Positions 9,332-19,670 are shown, numbered from the stretch's first letter. The stretch: DNA of 64,000 bases from Rhodococcoides kroppenstedtii (GCF_900111805.1 NZ_FOJN01000002.1:1-64000); one strand, 5' to 3'. Numbers and translations: made by a program. Notes: a model not told the origin generated them from the sequence alone.

Positions 9332-10162
9332 ATGGCCGCCACCACCAAGACCAAAGCCGGCTGGTCCATCGTCAACCTGCTGGTGTTGCTCTACGCATTG
9401 ATTCCTCTGGTGTGGATCATCTCGCTGTCCTTCAAGCCGGTCGCGAACATCGCGGACGGCAAGTTCATCCCCACCACGTGGACCCTGGACAACTACAAGG
9501 GCATCTTCCAGACGTCGCAGTTCACCAGCGCCCTGATCAACTCCATCGGCATCGGGCTGATCACGACGCTCATCGCCGTGGTCATCGGCACCATGGCCGC
9601 GTACGCGGTGGCGCGGTTGGACTTCCCCGGCAAGAAGCTGCTGGTGGGCTCCGCGCTGTTGATCGCGATGTTTCCCCAGATCTCCCTGGTGACACCGCTG
9701 TTCGACATCGAGCGTGCGTTGGGGCTGTTCGACACGTGGCCGGGCCTGATCCTGCCGTACATCACCTTCGCGCTGCCGCTGGCGATCTACACGCTCTCGG
9801 CGTTCTTCCGCGAGATTCCGTGGGAGCTGGAGAAGGCGGCCAAGATGGACGGTGCGACACCGGGCCAGGCGTTCCGGAAGGTCATCGCTCCGCTGGCCGC
9901 CCCCGGCATCGTCACCGCCGCGATCCTGGTGTTCATCTTCGCCTGGAACGACCTGCTGCTGGCCATCTCCCTCACGGCCACCGAGCGCTCGGTCACCGTG
10001 CCGGCAGCCATCTCCCAGTTCACCGGTAGTTCCCAGTTCGAGGAGCCGACGGGGTCCATTGCGGCTGCCGCAGTGGTCATCACGATCCCGATCATCATCT
10101 TCGTGCTCTTCTTCCAACGTCGTATCGTGGCGGGCCTGACGTCCGGCGCAGTGAAGGGATAG
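9332..10162 (+). CDS. sugB: SugB, trehalose ABC transporter permease
   Basis: 276 residues, ATG start 3 bp after sugA. Six membrane helices of MalG type. The EAA loop ([21 protein letters not shown], in part) that docks on the ATPase lies near residues 165-190. It forms the heterodimeric membrane channel with SugA. Confidence 0.9.
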   Translation: MAATTKTKAGWSIVNLLVLLYALIPLVWIISLSFKPVANIADGKFIPTTWTLDNYKGIFQTSQFTSALINSIGIGLITTLIAVVIGTMAAYAVARLDFPGKKLLVGSALLIAMFPQISLVTPLFDIERALGLFDTWPGLILPYITFALPLAIYTLSAFFREIPWELEKAAKMDGATPGQAFRKVIAPLAAPGIVTAAILVFIFAWNDLLLAISLTATERSVTVPAAISQFTGSSQFEEPTGSIAAAAVVITIPIIIFVLFFQRRIVAGLTSGAVKG

Positions 10163-10166
10163 ACCC

Positions 10167-11330
10167 ATGGCCGAAATCGTTCTCGACAAGGTGACCAAGC
10201 TGTACCCGGACGGCGCCGCTGCGGTCAGCGACGTCGACATCACGATCGCCGACGGGGAATTCATCATTCTCGTCGGACCGTCGGGATGCGGAAAGTCCAC
10301 CACCCTCAACATGATTGCCGGACTGGAGGACATCTCCAGCGGTGAGCTGCGGATCGCGGGGGAGCGCGTCAACGAGCGTGCACCCAAGGACCGGGACATC
10401 GCCATGGTGTTCCAGTCCTACGCGCTGTACCCGCACATGACGGTGCGCGACAACATCGCGTTCCCGCTCACGCTCGCCAAGATGAGCAAGTCGGAGATCA
10501 ACCAGAAGGTGGAAGAGGCCGCCAAGATTCTCGACCTCGGTCAGCACCTGGACCGCAAGCCGTCCAACCTCTCCGGCGGTCAGCGTCAGCGCGTCGCCAT
10601 GGGCCGCGCGATCGTCCGCAGCCCCAAGGCCTTCCTCATGGACGAGCCGCTGTCCAACCTCGACGCCAAGCTGCGCGTGCAGATGCGCACCGAGATCGCG
10701 CAGCTGCAGAACCGGTTGGGCACCACCACCGTCTACGTCACGCACGATCAGACCGAGGCCATGACCCTCGGCGACCGGGTCGTGGTGCTGCGCGGCGGTC
10801 TGGTGCAGCAGATCGGCTCGCCGCAGGAGCTCTACGACCACCCGCGCAACCTGTTCGTCGCCGGTTTCATCGGCTCGCCGTCGATGAACTTCCTTCCCGG
10901 CACCCTCACCGACGCCGGGGTGCGCACCCCGCTCGGGGACATCGCCCTGGACGGCGAAGCCCGCCAGAAGGTGGCCGGGAAGAACGCGAAGGGCGAGGTG
11001 GTCGTCGGCATCCGGCCCGAGCACCTCGAGGACGCGGCACTCATGGAGTCCTACCAGCGCATCGACGGCAGCACGTTCTCCGCGCGTGTCGACGTGCTGG
11101 AGTCGATGGGGTCGGACAAGTACGTGTACTTCTCCGCCGAGGGCCCCGGCGTCAGCTCGCGCGAACTCGACGAGCTCGCCGCGGACGCCGGCACGGACGT
11201 CACCGGTCAGCTGGTCGCGCGCGTCGCCGCCGAGTCGCGGGCCCGCATCGGCGAGAAGATCGACCTGTGGTTCGACCCGCGTCGGGTGCAGGTCTTCGAC
11301 ACCGAGTCCGGAGCCAACCTGACGCTCTGA
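10167..11330 (+). CDS. sugC: SugC, trehalose ABC transporter ATPase
   Basis: 387 residues. The nucleotide-binding domain (1-235) has Walker [10 protein letters not shown] (about 36-44), Q-loop, signature LSGGQRQR (about 135), Walker B FLMDEP and the H-loop in [11 protein letters not shown]-terminal MalK-type OB-like regulatory domain (about 240-387) follows. It energises SugAB. The operon ends at a perfect palindromic terminator just downstream. Confidence 0.92.
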   Translation: MAEIVLDKVTKLYPDGAAAVSDVDITIADGEFIILVGPSGCGKSTTLNMIAGLEDISSGELRIAGERVNERAPKDRDIAMVFQSYALYPHMTVRDNIAFPLTLAKMSKSEINQKVEEAAKILDLGQHLDRKPSNLSGGQRQRVAMGRAIVRSPKAFLMDEPLSNLDAKLRVQMRTEIAQLQNRLGTTTVYVTHDQTEAMTLGDRVVVLRGGLVQQIGSPQELYDHPRNLFVAGFIGSPSMNFLPGTLTDAGVRTPLGDIALDGEARQKVAGKNAKGEVVVGIRPEHLEDAALMESYQRIDGSTFSARVDVLESMGSDKYVYFSAEGPGVSSRELDELAADAGTDVTGQLVARVAAESRARIGEKIDLWFDPRRVQVFDTESGANLTL

Positions 11331-11347
11331 CCGCGCGAACCACGACG

Positions 11348-11375
11348 ACGCGCCCCGCTGATCAGCGGGGCGCGT
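11348..11375. terminator. Bidirectional terminator between sugC and the ParB-like gene
   Basis: A perfect 28-bp palindrome centred on TGATCA (11359-11364), with GC-rich 14-base arms. It lies 17 bp after the sugC stop and covers the last codons of the convergent gene ending at 11362. There is no long T run, as is usual in high-GC actinobacteria. Confidence 0.7.
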
Positions 11376-12210
11376 TGTCCTTCAACTGGGCCAGGATCTC
11401 GTCGTTCCAGATGTGGCTGCGCACCAGGCGATACCGCTCGCGCGCGACCCACATGTACGCCTCGGCGTCCGTGTGACGGGTCAGCATGCCGCCCACCGAA
11501 CGCACCATGCGGACCACGGGCAGAAACTCCTCGCCGAACCACCGCCGCGCGACGGTCCGGCGGTCGACGAACTCGCCGAGTTCCTGCATCAGGCGAAAAC
11601 CCCACGCCTCCACCGCGTCACTGAGTTCCGCGTACTGCCACGGGTCCGTGAACTCGATCGCGTCGCGCGACTTCCCCGTCAGCGGCACTCGGCTCAGGAA
11701 GATCCGGCGGTGGTCCTTCACCAGCAGGTCCCCGCGGCTCGAGATGCCGTCGGGGGAGATCCGGGTGACGATCTCCGTCACGTACGCCTCGATGGTGCTG
11801 TGGTGCATGGCGCACGCGATCGACACGCGGTGGTGACCGTCGATGACGAAGTGCATCGGACCCACCCGATAGACCTGGATCGGCGGCATGGACTCACCGC
11901 GACGCCACGCCGTCGCCAAGCGTTGCCAGCGCTCTCGCGTGCGCGCCGACGTCGGGCGGAAGTAGCGGTCGAAATCGCGGGTGCGATCGACACTGCCGAC
12001 GATCGAATCGACGCGGATCACCTCCAACCCGAGACGCCGCTCACCCATTCGGCCGAGGGCGGCGACCACCTCGTCGAACGGCAGGATGGTGTTGACGTCG
12101 TCGGGCTGCCGACGGAGCCACCCGACCAGGCGCGCCACGTCCGCGCGGCGACGCTGGCGAGAGAAGTCGTTCTGAGCGTCGGCGGCGGGGAATCCGGTGT
12201 CACGAACCAT
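11362..12210 (-). CDS. ParB/sulfiredoxin-fold nuclease-like protein
   Basis: 282 residues. The central region (about 60-150) holds a ParB N-domain-like fold with VIDGHHRVSIA, matching the GxHR motif that binds nucleotide in ParB/Srx proteins. It lacks an evident ParB helix-turn-helix centromere-binding domain, so a role in chromosome partitioning is unlikely. The C-terminal half is of unknown function. Its 5' end overlaps the phosphoesterase gene by 11 bp, so the two are co-transcribed. Confidence 0.65.
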   Translation of the reverse strand: MVRDTGFPAADAQNDFSRQRRRADVARLVGWLRRQPDDVNTILPFDEVVAALGRMGERRLGLEVIRVDSIVGSVDRTRDFDRYFRPTSARTRERWQRLATAWRRGESMPPIQVYRVGPMHFVIDGHHRVSIACAMHHSTIEAYVTEIVTRISPDGISSRGDLLVKDHRRIFLSRVPLTGKSRDAIEFTDPWQYAELSDAVEAWGFRLMQELGEFVDRRTVARRWFGEEFLPVVRMVRSVGGMLTRHTDAEAYMWVARERYRLVRSHIWNDEILAQLKDNAPR

Positions 12211-12922
12211 GGCGGCGTCTTTCGATCACGGGCGGCTCCGTGCCGCCGGGGGTCAAGGTGAACAGGGCGTAGCCCACGGTGTTGAGCACCAGCGCGCCGT
12301 GCAGTTCGTGGTCGACGGGCCGGGTGCCGTGCGGGTGGACGTGACCGTGGACCAGCAACTGCGGCCGGAGCTTCTCGGTCAGCGTGTGCAGGCAGCGGAA
12401 ACCGCGGTGCGGTGCGTCGTCGCCGTCGCCGACGCCCGCCGGCGGGCTGTGCGTGAGCAGGATGTCGACCCCGCGAGAGGACCCGTCGGCGTCGGTGGTC
12501 CGGCGCAGTCGTGGATGCCAGGCGTCGGTGCGCACCAACGTGCCCGACCGTCGCCGCTGCTGCTGCTCGGTCCACTGATTGGGCCCGTCGCGGTAGCGGA
12601 TCGACCCACCCAGACCGGCGATGCGCAGCCCGGCGGCGACGACGATGCGCCGGTCGGCGTTGATCGCCCCGCTGGGACCCGGCCACGACGTGGGCAGGCC
12701 GGCGCGCATCCAGCCGACGCGGCCCGCCGAGTAGCCGGTGAGATCGGCGTCGTGGTTGCCGGGCACGAACACGCAGGGCGCGTTCGAGACGTTGGTCAGG
12801 TGCTCGAGGTACGCGAACGGCAGATCGCCGGCGCCCAGCACCAGATCGACCTCGAAGGGCAGCCGGCGGGCGTTCCACAGTCCCTCGACGACCTCGTCGG
12901 ACACAGTCAGGACTCGCACCAC
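12200..12922 (-). CDS. Calcineurin-like metallophosphoesterase
   Basis: 240 residues if translation begins at the GTG at 12922 (a second GTG is at 12919). Motifs are GAGD, GNHD (near residue 49), LLTHSPP and HGHVHPHG, which supply the two-metal site of calcineurin-like phosphoesterases. The usual first metal motif DxH is degenerate: the N-terminus reads LTVSDEV where most members have DxH. It is divergent from the SUFU gene, with the promoters in about 50 bp, and upstream of the ParB-like gene. Confidence 0.75.
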   Translation of the reverse strand: MVRVLTVSDEVVEGLWNARRLPFEVDLVLGAGDLPFAYLEHLTNVSNAPCVFVPGNHDADLTGYSAGRVGWMRAGLPTSWPGPSGAINADRRIVVAAGLRIAGLGGSIRYRDGPNQWTEQQQRRRSGTLVRTDAWHPRLRRTTDADGSSRGVDILLTHSPPAGVGDGDDAPHRGFRCLHTLTEKLRPQLLVHGHVHPHGTRPVDHELHGALVLNTVGYALFTLTPGGTEPPVIERRRHGS

Positions 12923-12974
12923 GCAGACGACCGTACCGGGCGCGTCGGCACGCGGGTGGTTGTATGGAGCGGTG

Positions 12975-13580
12975 GTGGACGACGCGGGACGCACCCCGAT
13001 CGAGGCAGTACGAGCACACGTCTCGCCCCGGTGGGGCGGCGCGCCGGTGACGGCGTCGCGCACGTTCCTCGGTCTCGAACCCGTCGACGTCCTGCTCTTC
13101 GGTCACGCATCGGACGGGCTGCTGCGCCTCGTCAGCGTCGGGTGTTCCCGACACCCGATGACCGACCCGACGGCGGCGCTGACCGACCCGGTGCGCGGAC
13201 CGCGGGCGGAGCTGGTTCTGACGCTGCGCCTGGCCCATCCGTCCGTCACCGACGTCTGGAAGACCCTTGCCGTGCTGGCCGCCGCACCCGCGGTGGAGGG
13301 GGTCGTCCTCACCACCGACGCGCTCCTCGACGCCGGGGAACCGCTGTGGCCGGGCGCCCCGTTCACCGCCGTTCTGCTGGGGGAGTCGGACGTCGAGGAC
13401 CTACCCCTGGCCGAGCCGATGGACCCCGTGCGCTTCCTCGCCGCCGTCCCGGTCACCGCCACGGAGGCCGCCTGGGTCCGCCTGCGCGGAGCCGACGCGT
13501 TGCGCGAGGCCTGGGCCGAGGCCGGGATCGACGTGCGCGACCCCACCCGGACCGCGGCCACCCTCGGTCCGGCGGGCTGA
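12975..13580 (+). CDS. Suppressor-of-fused (SUFU) domain protein
   Basis: 201 residues from the GTG at 12975, chosen because GGAG at 12966-12969 gives 5-bp spacing. The segment LEPVDVLLFG followed by LRLVSVGCSRHPM is typical of the bacterial SUFU-like domain, often found among immunity or metabolic proteins of unknown role. No signal peptide or membrane helix. It lies 12 bp before the PHP-domain gene, in the same direction. Confidence 0.65.
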   Translation: MDDAGRTPIEAVRAHVSPRWGGAPVTASRTFLGLEPVDVLLFGHASDGLLRLVSVGCSRHPMTDPTAALTDPVRGPRAELVLTLRLAHPSVTDVWKTLAVLAAAPAVEGVVLTTDALLDAGEPLWPGAPFTAVLLGESDVEDLPLAEPMDPVRFLAAVPVTATEAAWVRLRGADALREAWAEAGIDVRDPTRTAATLGPAG

Positions 13581-13592
13581 CAGACTGGGCCC

Positions 13593-14477
13593 GTGTCCGA
13601 CTGCATCGACCTGCACACCCACAGCACCGCGTCCGACGGCACCGACAGCCCGGCCGGTGTCGTCGAGGCCGCGATCGACGCCGGGGTCACGGTGCTCGCG
13701 CTGACCGACCACGACACCACCGCAGGGTGGGCCGAGGCCGAGCAGGCCGTGCGCACGCGCGCCGACGCGCCGACGTTGGTGCGGGGGATGGAGATGTCCT
13801 GCACCGGCCGGGGCGAGGACGGTGACCCCGTCACGGTGCATCTGCTCGCGTACCTCTTCGACGCCGACGATCCGGCGCTGAAGGAAGAACGGCGGCGACT
13901 GCGTGAGGAGCGAGAACTGCGGCTGCGCAGGATGATCGGCAAGATGGCGGCCGCCGGGTACGACGTCGACGCCGACGCGATCCTCGATGCCGCCGGTCCC
14001 AGCGCAGGGCGTCCCCACCTCGCCCGCGCGCTGGTCGACCTCGGCGTCGTGTCCACGGTGGGCGAGGCCTTCGAGGACCTGCTGAAGACCGGTGGGCGGT
14101 TCTACGTGGAGAAGACCGACACCCCGCTGGACGACGCCGTCGCCATGATCGCCGCCGCCGGCGGCGTCTCCGTGATCGCCCACGCCAGGGCGCGGAAGCG
14201 CGGTCGACTCCTGCATCTCGACCACATCCTCGACCTCGCGCGGAGTGGGGTGCTCGGCGGCCTCGAGGTCGACCACCCCGATCACGGCCCGGCCGACACC
14301 GAGTTGCTGCGCGGTATCGCTCGCGAGCACGGCCTGATCACCACCGGATCGAGCGACTACCACGGCACCAACAAGACCACCCCGCTCGCCGCCCGCACCA
14401 CCGACCCCGAGCAGTACGCCACGCTCCTCGACCGAGCGACGGGCATCGACGTGGTGCTCCCGGGGAGCAGCCGATGA
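13593..14477 (+). CDS. PHP-domain phosphoesterase (RNase AM / nucleoside-bisphosphate phosphatase type)
   Basis: 294 residues, GTG start. The PHP metal ligands are visible: HTHSTASDG (about 8-16), TDHDT (about 39-43), IAHARA (about 191), and the C-terminal SDYHG. The inserted helical domain (about 95-185) fits the YciV/TrpH family, which removes phosphate from 3',5'-bisphosphates or trims RNA 5' ends. The stop overlaps the following small membrane gene (ATGA). Confidence 0.82.
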   Translation: MSDCIDLHTHSTASDGTDSPAGVVEAAIDAGVTVLALTDHDTTAGWAEAEQAVRTRADAPTLVRGMEMSCTGRGEDGDPVTVHLLAYLFDADDPALKEERRRLREERELRLRRMIGKMAAAGYDVDADAILDAAGPSAGRPHLARALVDLGVVSTVGEAFEDLLKTGGRFYVEKTDTPLDDAVAMIAAAGGVSVIAHARARKRGRLLHLDHILDLARSGVLGGLEVDHPDHGPADTELLRGIAREHGLITTGSSDYHGTNKTTPLAARTTDPEQYATLLDRATGIDVVLPGSSR

Positions 14478-14731
14478 GGGCGCTCAGCGGATCCGTCACG
14501 GCCGGACTGGTGATCCTCACCGCCGTCGTGATCGCCGCCGCCGTCATCGGTGACGACCGAGGATTCCCGGGCCCCGGTACCGCGACCGTCGCCTGGCACG
14601 TGGTCGCCGTCGTCGCCGCCCTCGTCCTCCAGCACCTCGCCGACCACCGGACCCGGGCTCTGTCCGTCCTCGGCTCCCTCGGCGTCCTCGCCGTCGCCGG
14701 GGCTCTGGTGTGGACGCAGTGGTGGAACTGA
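14474..14731 (+). CDS. Small three-helix membrane protein
   Basis: 85 residues, ATG overlapping the PHP gene stop. Three hydrophobic segments (about 8-26, 40-55, 62-80) and a terminal WTQWWN. Not recognised beyond being a small actinobacterial membrane protein; translational coupling ties its expression to the phosphoesterase. Confidence 0.6.
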   Translation: MRALSGSVTAGLVILTAVVIAAAVIGDDRGFPGPGTATVAWHVVAVVAALVLQHLADHRTRALSVLGSLGVLAVAGALVWTQWWN

Positions 14732-14962
14732 CGCGGAGCGTCGCGGTGGAACCGACGCGGCGGAACTGACTCTCGGGTAACAAGGCCGTCGTCGATCTGG
14801 CACACTGGACCCACTAGTAGCGCCGCCACCCGCGGCGTGACAGCGCGCGGCCACCGCCGCGCCGCCCCGCTCGACACCCGCCGCCAGGGTTACCGATCAC
14901 CGGTGTGCGCCTCGATGCCGACCACGTCCCGTGTCCCGACACGCTTCCGCGAGGAGTTCGCC

Positions 14963-16153
14963 ATGACCGCTGCGCCCGAATCCGCCGGTACCTCCACCGC
15001 CGACATCACCGACGAGGAGATCTTCCTCAGCCACGTCGGCGGCAAGCTCGACGTGGGCGTCACCGCTCCCCTCGAGACGGTCCGCGACCTGTCCATCGCC
15101 TACACGCCGGGGGTGGCGAAGGTCAGCCGCGCCATCGCCGCCGACCGCGATCTGGTGAACCAGTACACCTGGACCGAGCGGCTCGTGGTGGTCGTCAGCG
15201 ACGGCTCCGCCGTTCTCGGCCTCGGCGACATCGGTCCCCGTGCCTCCCTGCCGGTCATGGAAGGCAAGTCCGCCCTGTTCAAGAAGTTCGGCGGGCTCAA
15301 CTCCATCCCGCTGGTGCTCGACACCGGCGACGTCGACGAGATCGTCGAGACCCTCGTGCGGTTGCGCCCCAGCTATGGCGCGGTGAACCTCGAGGACGTC
15401 TCCGCGCCGCGCTGCTTCGAACTCGAACGCAAGCTGATCGACGCCCTCGACTGCCCCGTCATGCACGACGACCAGCACGGGACGGCCATCGTGGTGCTCG
15501 CGGCACTGCAGGGGGCGGCGCGCGTGCAGGGCCGCGGCCTCGCGCCGCTGCGGGTGGTCATCTCGGGTGCGGGGGCCGCCGGTGTCGCGTGCGCCGACAT
15601 TTTGCTGGCCGCGGGTGTGGCCGACGTGGTCGTGCTCGACTCGCGCGGCATCGTCGAGTCCGGTCGTGACGATCTGACTCCGGTCAAGACCGACCTCGCC
15701 GCCCGCACCAACCCGCGCGGCCTGCGCGGCGGAACCGCCGAGGCCCTGGCGGACGCCGACGTCTTCATCGGCGTCTCCGCCGGCACCGTCGCCCACGAGG
15801 CGATCGCCTCGATGGCCCCGAACTCCATCGTCTTCGCCCTGTCCAACCCGGATCCCGAGATCCACCCGGACGACGCGCGTCGTCACGCGGCGATCGTCGC
15901 CACTGGACGCAGCGACTTCGCGAATCAGATCAACAACGTGCTCGCGTTCCCCGGTGTGTTCCGCGGTGCGTTGGACGCCGGAGCGCGGCGTATCACCGAG
16001 AACATGAAGCTCGCCGCGGCCGGGGCGATCCTGTCGGTGGTGGGCGACGACCTCGCGCCGGATCGCATCGTGCCCAGCCCCCTCGACCCTCGGGTGGCGC
16101 CGGCCGTGGCCGCCGCCGTCGCCGAGGCGGCTCGACGGGACGGCGTGGTCTGA
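14963..16153 (+). CDS. NAD(P)-dependent malic enzyme
   Basis: 396 residues from the ATG at 14963, with GAGGAG at 14951-14956. Malic enzyme N domain (about 20-150, [18 protein letters not shown]) and NAD-binding domain (about 160-390) with DDQHGTA and SGAGAAGVA near residue 200. It decarboxylates malate to pyruvate, giving reducing power. It belongs to the short bacterial malic enzyme form without a phosphotransacetylase extension. The upstream 14,732-14,962 gap (about 230 bp) presumably holds its promoter; no clear hexamers seen. Confidence 0.9.
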   Translation: MTAAPESAGTSTADITDEEIFLSHVGGKLDVGVTAPLETVRDLSIAYTPGVAKVSRAIAADRDLVNQYTWTERLVVVVSDGSAVLGLGDIGPRASLPVMEGKSALFKKFGGLNSIPLVLDTGDVDEIVETLVRLRPSYGAVNLEDVSAPRCFELERKLIDALDCPVMHDDQHGTAIVVLAALQGAARVQGRGLAPLRVVISGAGAAGVACADILLAAGVADVVVLDSRGIVESGRDDLTPVKTDLAARTNPRGLRGGTAEALADADVFIGVSAGTVAHEAIASMAPNSIVFALSNPDPEIHPDDARRHAAIVATGRSDFANQINNVLAFPGVFRGALDAGARRITENMKLAAAGAILSVVGDDLAPDRIVPSPLDPRVAPAVAAAVAEAARRDGVV

Positions 16154-16165
16154 CCCGGTCCGCCG

Positions 16166-16190
16166 ACCCCGCGCGTCAGACGCGCGGGGT
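16166..16190. terminator. Bidirectional terminator, malic enzyme / osmolyte permease
   Basis: An 11-bp perfect stem, ACCCCGCGCGT at 16166-16176 with its complement at 16180-16190, and a 3-base loop. It sits between the convergent malic enzyme and permease genes and overlaps the permease stop codon. Confidence 0.65.
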
Positions 16191-16856
16191 GCGGTGCAGG
16201 CGTCCCGTGCCGGGCATCGACGCCCACACGGCGAGCGCCCACAGGCCGTCGGCCACGAGCGCGAGCACGGCCACGAGGATGGCACCGACCACGACTCGCT
16301 CGTAGCTGTAGAGCGCCAGTCCGTCGAAGATGTAGCGGCCGAGGCCGCCCAGGTTGACGAAGGCCGCGACCGTCGCCGTCGCGATGACCTGCAGGGTGGC
16401 GTTGCGGAGGCCGCCCAGAATCAGCGGCAGCGCGACCGGCACCTCCACGCGGAAGAGCACCTGGCGCTCTCGCATCCCCATGGCGCGGGCGGCGTCGACG
16501 ACGGTGGCCGGGGCGTTGGCGACACCGGCGTAGGTGCCGGCCAGGATGGGCGGGATGCCCAGCAGGACCAGCGCGAGAATCGGGGGCACGAGGCCCAGTC
16601 CGAGGGCGAGCACCGCGAAGGTCAGCACACCCAGGGTGGGCAGGGATCGCAGGCTGTTCACCAGTCCCACGACGACCACCTCGCCGCGTCGGAGGTGTCC
16701 GATGGCGAGGCCCAGGGGAACGGCGATCACCGCCGAGATCAGTACCGCCACCAGGCTGTACCAGGCATGCTCGAGCAGGCGGGTACCGATTCCCGTCCCG
16801 CCGGACCAGTTGGCTCCGTCGAGGATGTACGCGACGGCGTCGGACACGATGCTCAT
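16176..16856 (-). CDS. OpuC-type osmolyte ABC transporter permease (second)
   Basis: 226 residues from the ATG at 16856. Six hydrophobic helices with the ProW/OpuCB-type EAA loop AARAMGMRERQVLFRVEVP (about 125-143). It overlaps the other permease by 4 bp. Together they form the channel of an importer for glycine betaine, choline or carnitine; the exact substrate is not visible. Confidence 0.83.
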   Translation of the reverse strand: MSIVSDAVAYILDGANWSGGTGIGTRLLEHAWYSLVAVLISAVIAVPLGLAIGHLRRGEVVVVGLVNSLRSLPTLGVLTFAVLALGLGLVPPILALVLLGIPPILAGTYAGVANAPATVVDAARAMGMRERQVLFRVEVPVALPLILGGLRNATLQVIATATVAAFVNLGGLGRYIFDGLALYSYERVVVGAILVAVLALVADGLWALAVWASMPGTGRLHRTPRV

Positions 16857-17542
16857 GTGGGCTCTCCCACGGCGGACCTTCCGGTGACAACCCGGCTGCC
16901 ACTGCTGCGCCGAGTCCGGGTCCACGGGGTGAGCAGACGGCCCACGAGGTAGAGCGCCGCATCGAAGAACAGCGCGAGGACCACGATCGCGATGATGCCC
17001 GCGAGGATCTGGTCCGGGAAATTGCGCTGATACCCCTGAGTGAACAGCTGTCCGAGTCCGCCGATGCCGATGACCGACCCGACCGAGACGAGCGAGATGT
17101 TGGTGACGGCGACGACGCGCACGCCCGCCGTCAGGACCGGAAGCGCCAGGGGGAGTTCCACGGTGACGGTACGGCGGAACCGGCCGAACCCCATGGCCGT
17201 CGCCGCGTCCACGACGTCCGGCGGTACGGAATCGAGCGCCTCCGGGACGGCCCGTACCAGCAACGCCGTGGAGTACACGGTGAGCGCGATGACGACGTTG
17301 AGCGGATCGAGGATGCGCAGGCCGGCGATGAGCGGCACCGTGACGAACAACGCGAGCGAGGGAATGGTGAACGCGATGCTGGCGACCACCAGGGTCAGCC
17401 GCCGCGCCCACCGCGACGCCCGGACGATCGAGCCGACCGGGACCGCGATGATCAAGCCGATCAGCAAGGGCAGCAGCGAGAGGTAGAGATGCGTCCGGGT
17501 CAGGTCCAGGACGGTGTCGATGTTGTCGATCAACCAGCGCAT
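16853..17542 (-). CDS. OpuC-type osmolyte ABC transporter permease (first)
   Basis: 229 residues, six predicted membrane helices. The EAA loop (DAATAMGFGRFRRTVTVELP) lies near residues 113-132. The ATG overlaps the ATPase stop by one base (17542), and the 3' end overlaps the second permease by 4 bp. The tight overlaps mean one operon, read binding protein - ATPase - permease - permease. Confidence 0.83.
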   Translation of the reverse strand: MRWLIDNIDTVLDLTRTHLYLSLLPLLIGLIIAVPVGSIVRASRWARRLTLVVASIAFTIPSLALFVTVPLIAGLRILDPLNVVIALTVYSTALLVRAVPEALDSVPPDVVDAATAMGFGRFRRTVTVELPLALPVLTAGVRVVAVTNISLVSVGSVIGIGGLGQLFTQGYQRNFPDQILAGIIAIVVLALFFDAALYLVGRLLTPWTRTRRSSGSRVVTGRSAVGEPT

Positions 17543-18690
17543 CAGCCGGCGGCCGGCCCGGACTCGGTGAACGCTCGGCTGCGCTCGCTCGCCTCGGTGC
17601 CGCGCTGCGCGGCGAGTACGGCGAGGACCTCGGTGGCGTCGATGCCGCCGAGCACCGACCCGTCGCGGCGGACCGCGACGCCGATGCCGGAGGGCGACGA
17701 GATGGCCGCGTCCAGTGCCTGGCGCAGATCACCGCCTTCCGGGAACAACGAACCGCCCGCGGCCGTGGACTCGTCGATCGAGTGGCCGGCACGCACTCCC
17801 TCGAGGCCGGTGACGTCCATCCACCCTCGAGGCCGATCGGCCTCGTCGACCACGAGCACCCACTCGCTCGGCTCGAGCCTGACCTCGGTGGCCGCTTCGG
17901 CGCGGGTGGTGGAGAGCGGGTGCAGGGGCACCGACGATCCGTCTCGGAAGGACAGGCCGCGATACCCGCGATCCCGACCGACGAACGACGCGACGAAATC
18001 GGTGGCGGGGGAGGACAGGACACGATCGGGAGTGTCGTACTGCTGCAGGACACCACCCGTACCGAACACGGCGATGCGGTCGCCGAGACGCACGGCCTCG
18101 TCGATGTCGTGCGTGACGAAGACGATGGTCTTCTCGAGGTCGGCCTGCAGGCGGAGCATCTCGTTCTGCAGGTCCTCCCGCACGACGGGGTCGACCGCGC
18201 TGAAGGGCTCGTCCATCAACAGGATCGGCGGATCGGCGGCCAACGCGCGAGCGACCCCGACACGCTGCTGCTGCCCGCCCGACAGCTGCGCCGGATAGCG
18301 CGTGGCGAGGGACGCGTCCAGACCGACGCGCTCGAGCACGGCCATCGCCTCGCGGCGTGCCTGGCGGCGGGACGTGCCCGTCAGCACCGGCACCGTGGCG
18401 ACGTTGTCCACGACCGTGCGATGCGGCAGGAGACCGGCGCTCTGGATGACGTAGCCGATGCCGCGGCGCAGGGCCACCGCGTCGACGGACGCGACGTCAC
18501 GGCCGTCGACCTCGATCCGACCCGACGACGGGGCGATCATGCGGTTGATCATGCGCATCGAGGTGGTCTTGCCGCACCCGGACGGGCCGACGAACACCGT
18601 GAACGCACCCTCGACGATCTCGAGATCGAGGCGGTCGACCGCCGTCGTGCCGTCCGGGAACTGCTTGGTGACCCCGTCGAAGCGGATCAC
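17542..18690 (-). CDS. OpuCA/ProV-type osmolyte ABC transporter ATPase with CBS domains
   Basis: 382 residues from the GTG at 18690, which overlaps the binding-protein stop (GTGA). Walker A GPSGCGKTT, signature LSGGQQQR, Walker B ILLMDEP and H-loop FVTHDIDEA. The C-terminal part (about 255-365) contains a CBS-pair region, which in OpuA/OpuC systems senses ionic strength or c-di-AMP. This supports an osmoregulated importer. Confidence 0.85.
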   Translation of the reverse strand: MIRFDGVTKQFPDGTTAVDRLDLEIVEGAFTVFVGPSGCGKTTSMRMINRMIAPSSGRIEVDGRDVASVDAVALRRGIGYVIQSAGLLPHRTVVDNVATVPVLTGTSRRQARREAMAVLERVGLDASLATRYPAQLSGGQQQRVGVARALAADPPILLMDEPFSAVDPVVREDLQNEMLRLQADLEKTIVFVTHDIDEAVRLGDRIAVFGTGGVLQQYDTPDRVLSSPATDFVASFVGRDRGYRGLSFRDGSSVPLHPLSTTRAEAATEVRLEPSEWVLVVDEADRPRGWMDVTGLEGVRAGHSIDESTAAGGSLFPEGGDLRQALDAAISSPSGIGVAVRRDGSVLGGIDATEVLAVLAAQRGTEASERSRAFTESGPAAG

Positions 18691-19670
18691 TGGACGGGCT
18701 TGTCCAGTCCCTGCTCGGCCACCCACGCGCTGGCGGCGGCGGCGGGCTCGGTCTTGTTCGCGCCCGAGACCTCCTGGTTCAGGGCCAGCAACTCGACGGT
18801 GGTGAGCTTCTCCGACACCGCGTTCAGCACTGCGGTCAACTTGTCGGAGGCCTTGGACGAGTTGTAGACCGGGACCACGTTCTGGGCCGGGAAGTTGTTG
18901 TCCGGGTCCGCGAGGGCCACCAGGTCGTTCTCCACGATGGCCGGTGTGGTGGTGAAGAGGTTCGCGGCCGTGATCTCACCGGAGACCAGCGCCGCCACCG
19001 TGGCCGGCCCGCCGCCGTCGGAGATGGGGACGAAGTTGGCCGCGGGGATGTCGACCCCGTACTTGTCGCGCAGGCCGGGCAGGCCGACCGGACGCTCGGC
19101 GAACTCTGGCGGACCACCGAACCGGACCTCGCCGGCGTAGGGGGCAAGGTCGCTGATGTTGGTCAAGTTCCACCGCTCGGCGGTCTCGCGAGTGACGACG
19201 ACCGCGTCCTTGTCCTCGGCCGGAGCCGGGGTGGAGGCGGACAGATCGTCCGGCAGCGCCTCGGTCAGGGCCGCGGAGACCTCGTCCGACGCCGTGGCCG
19301 TCGCCTCGGGGTCCAAGTAGAGCAGCAGGTTGCCGGTGTAGTCCGGGATGAGGTCGATCGAGCCGTCCTGCACCGCCGGAATGTACGCCTCGCGGCTGCC
19401 GATGGACAGACGCGTGCTGGCGTCGAACCCGTTGGCGCGCAACGCATCCGCGTAGATGTTGGCAATGATCTCCGACTCGGTGAAGTTGGCCGAACCGACC
19501 ACGATCGCGTTGGTGTCACCCCCGCTGCCGCCCTCGCCTCCACTGCTCAGCGGATTCGAATCGCCACCGCCGCAGGCCGACAGCGCGAGCGCGGCGGACG
19601 CGACGAGGGCGGTGGTGGCCAGGCGCACCGATCCGCGACGAGGGTGACGGGTGCGACGTGTCGTGTTCAC
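18687..19670 (-). CDS. Osmolyte-binding lipoprotein (OpuAC/ProX family)
   Basis: 327 residues from the GTG at 19670. The signal peptide ends in lipobox LSA-C with lipid-attachment Cys33. The type-2 periplasmic binding fold carries VGSANFTESEIIANIYADAL and IPDYTGNLLLYL, typical of the glycine betaine/choline/quaternary-amine binding family. First gene of the importer operon, divergent from a second binding-protein gene across a 76-bp gap. Confidence 0.85.
   Translation of the reverse strand: MNTTRRTRHPRRGSVRLATTALVASAALALSACGGGDSNPLSSGGEGGSGGDTNAIVVGSANFTESEIIANIYADALRANGFDASTRLSIGSREAYIPAVQDGSIDLIPDYTGNLLLYLDPEATATASDEVSAALTEALPDDLSASTPAPAEDKDAVVVTRETAERWNLTNISDLAPYAGEVRFGGPPEFAERPVGLPGLRDKYGVDIPAANFVPISDGGGPATVAALVSGEITAANLFTTTPAIVENDLVALADPDNNFPAQNVVPVYNSSKASDKLTAVLNAVSEKLTTVELLALNQEVSGANKTEPAAAASAWVAEQGLDKPVQ

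Noticed and set aside
11362-12210. Chromosome-partition ParB
   Set aside because: It has the ParB N-domain GHHR-type motif but no helix-turn-helix centromere domain and no parA neighbour.
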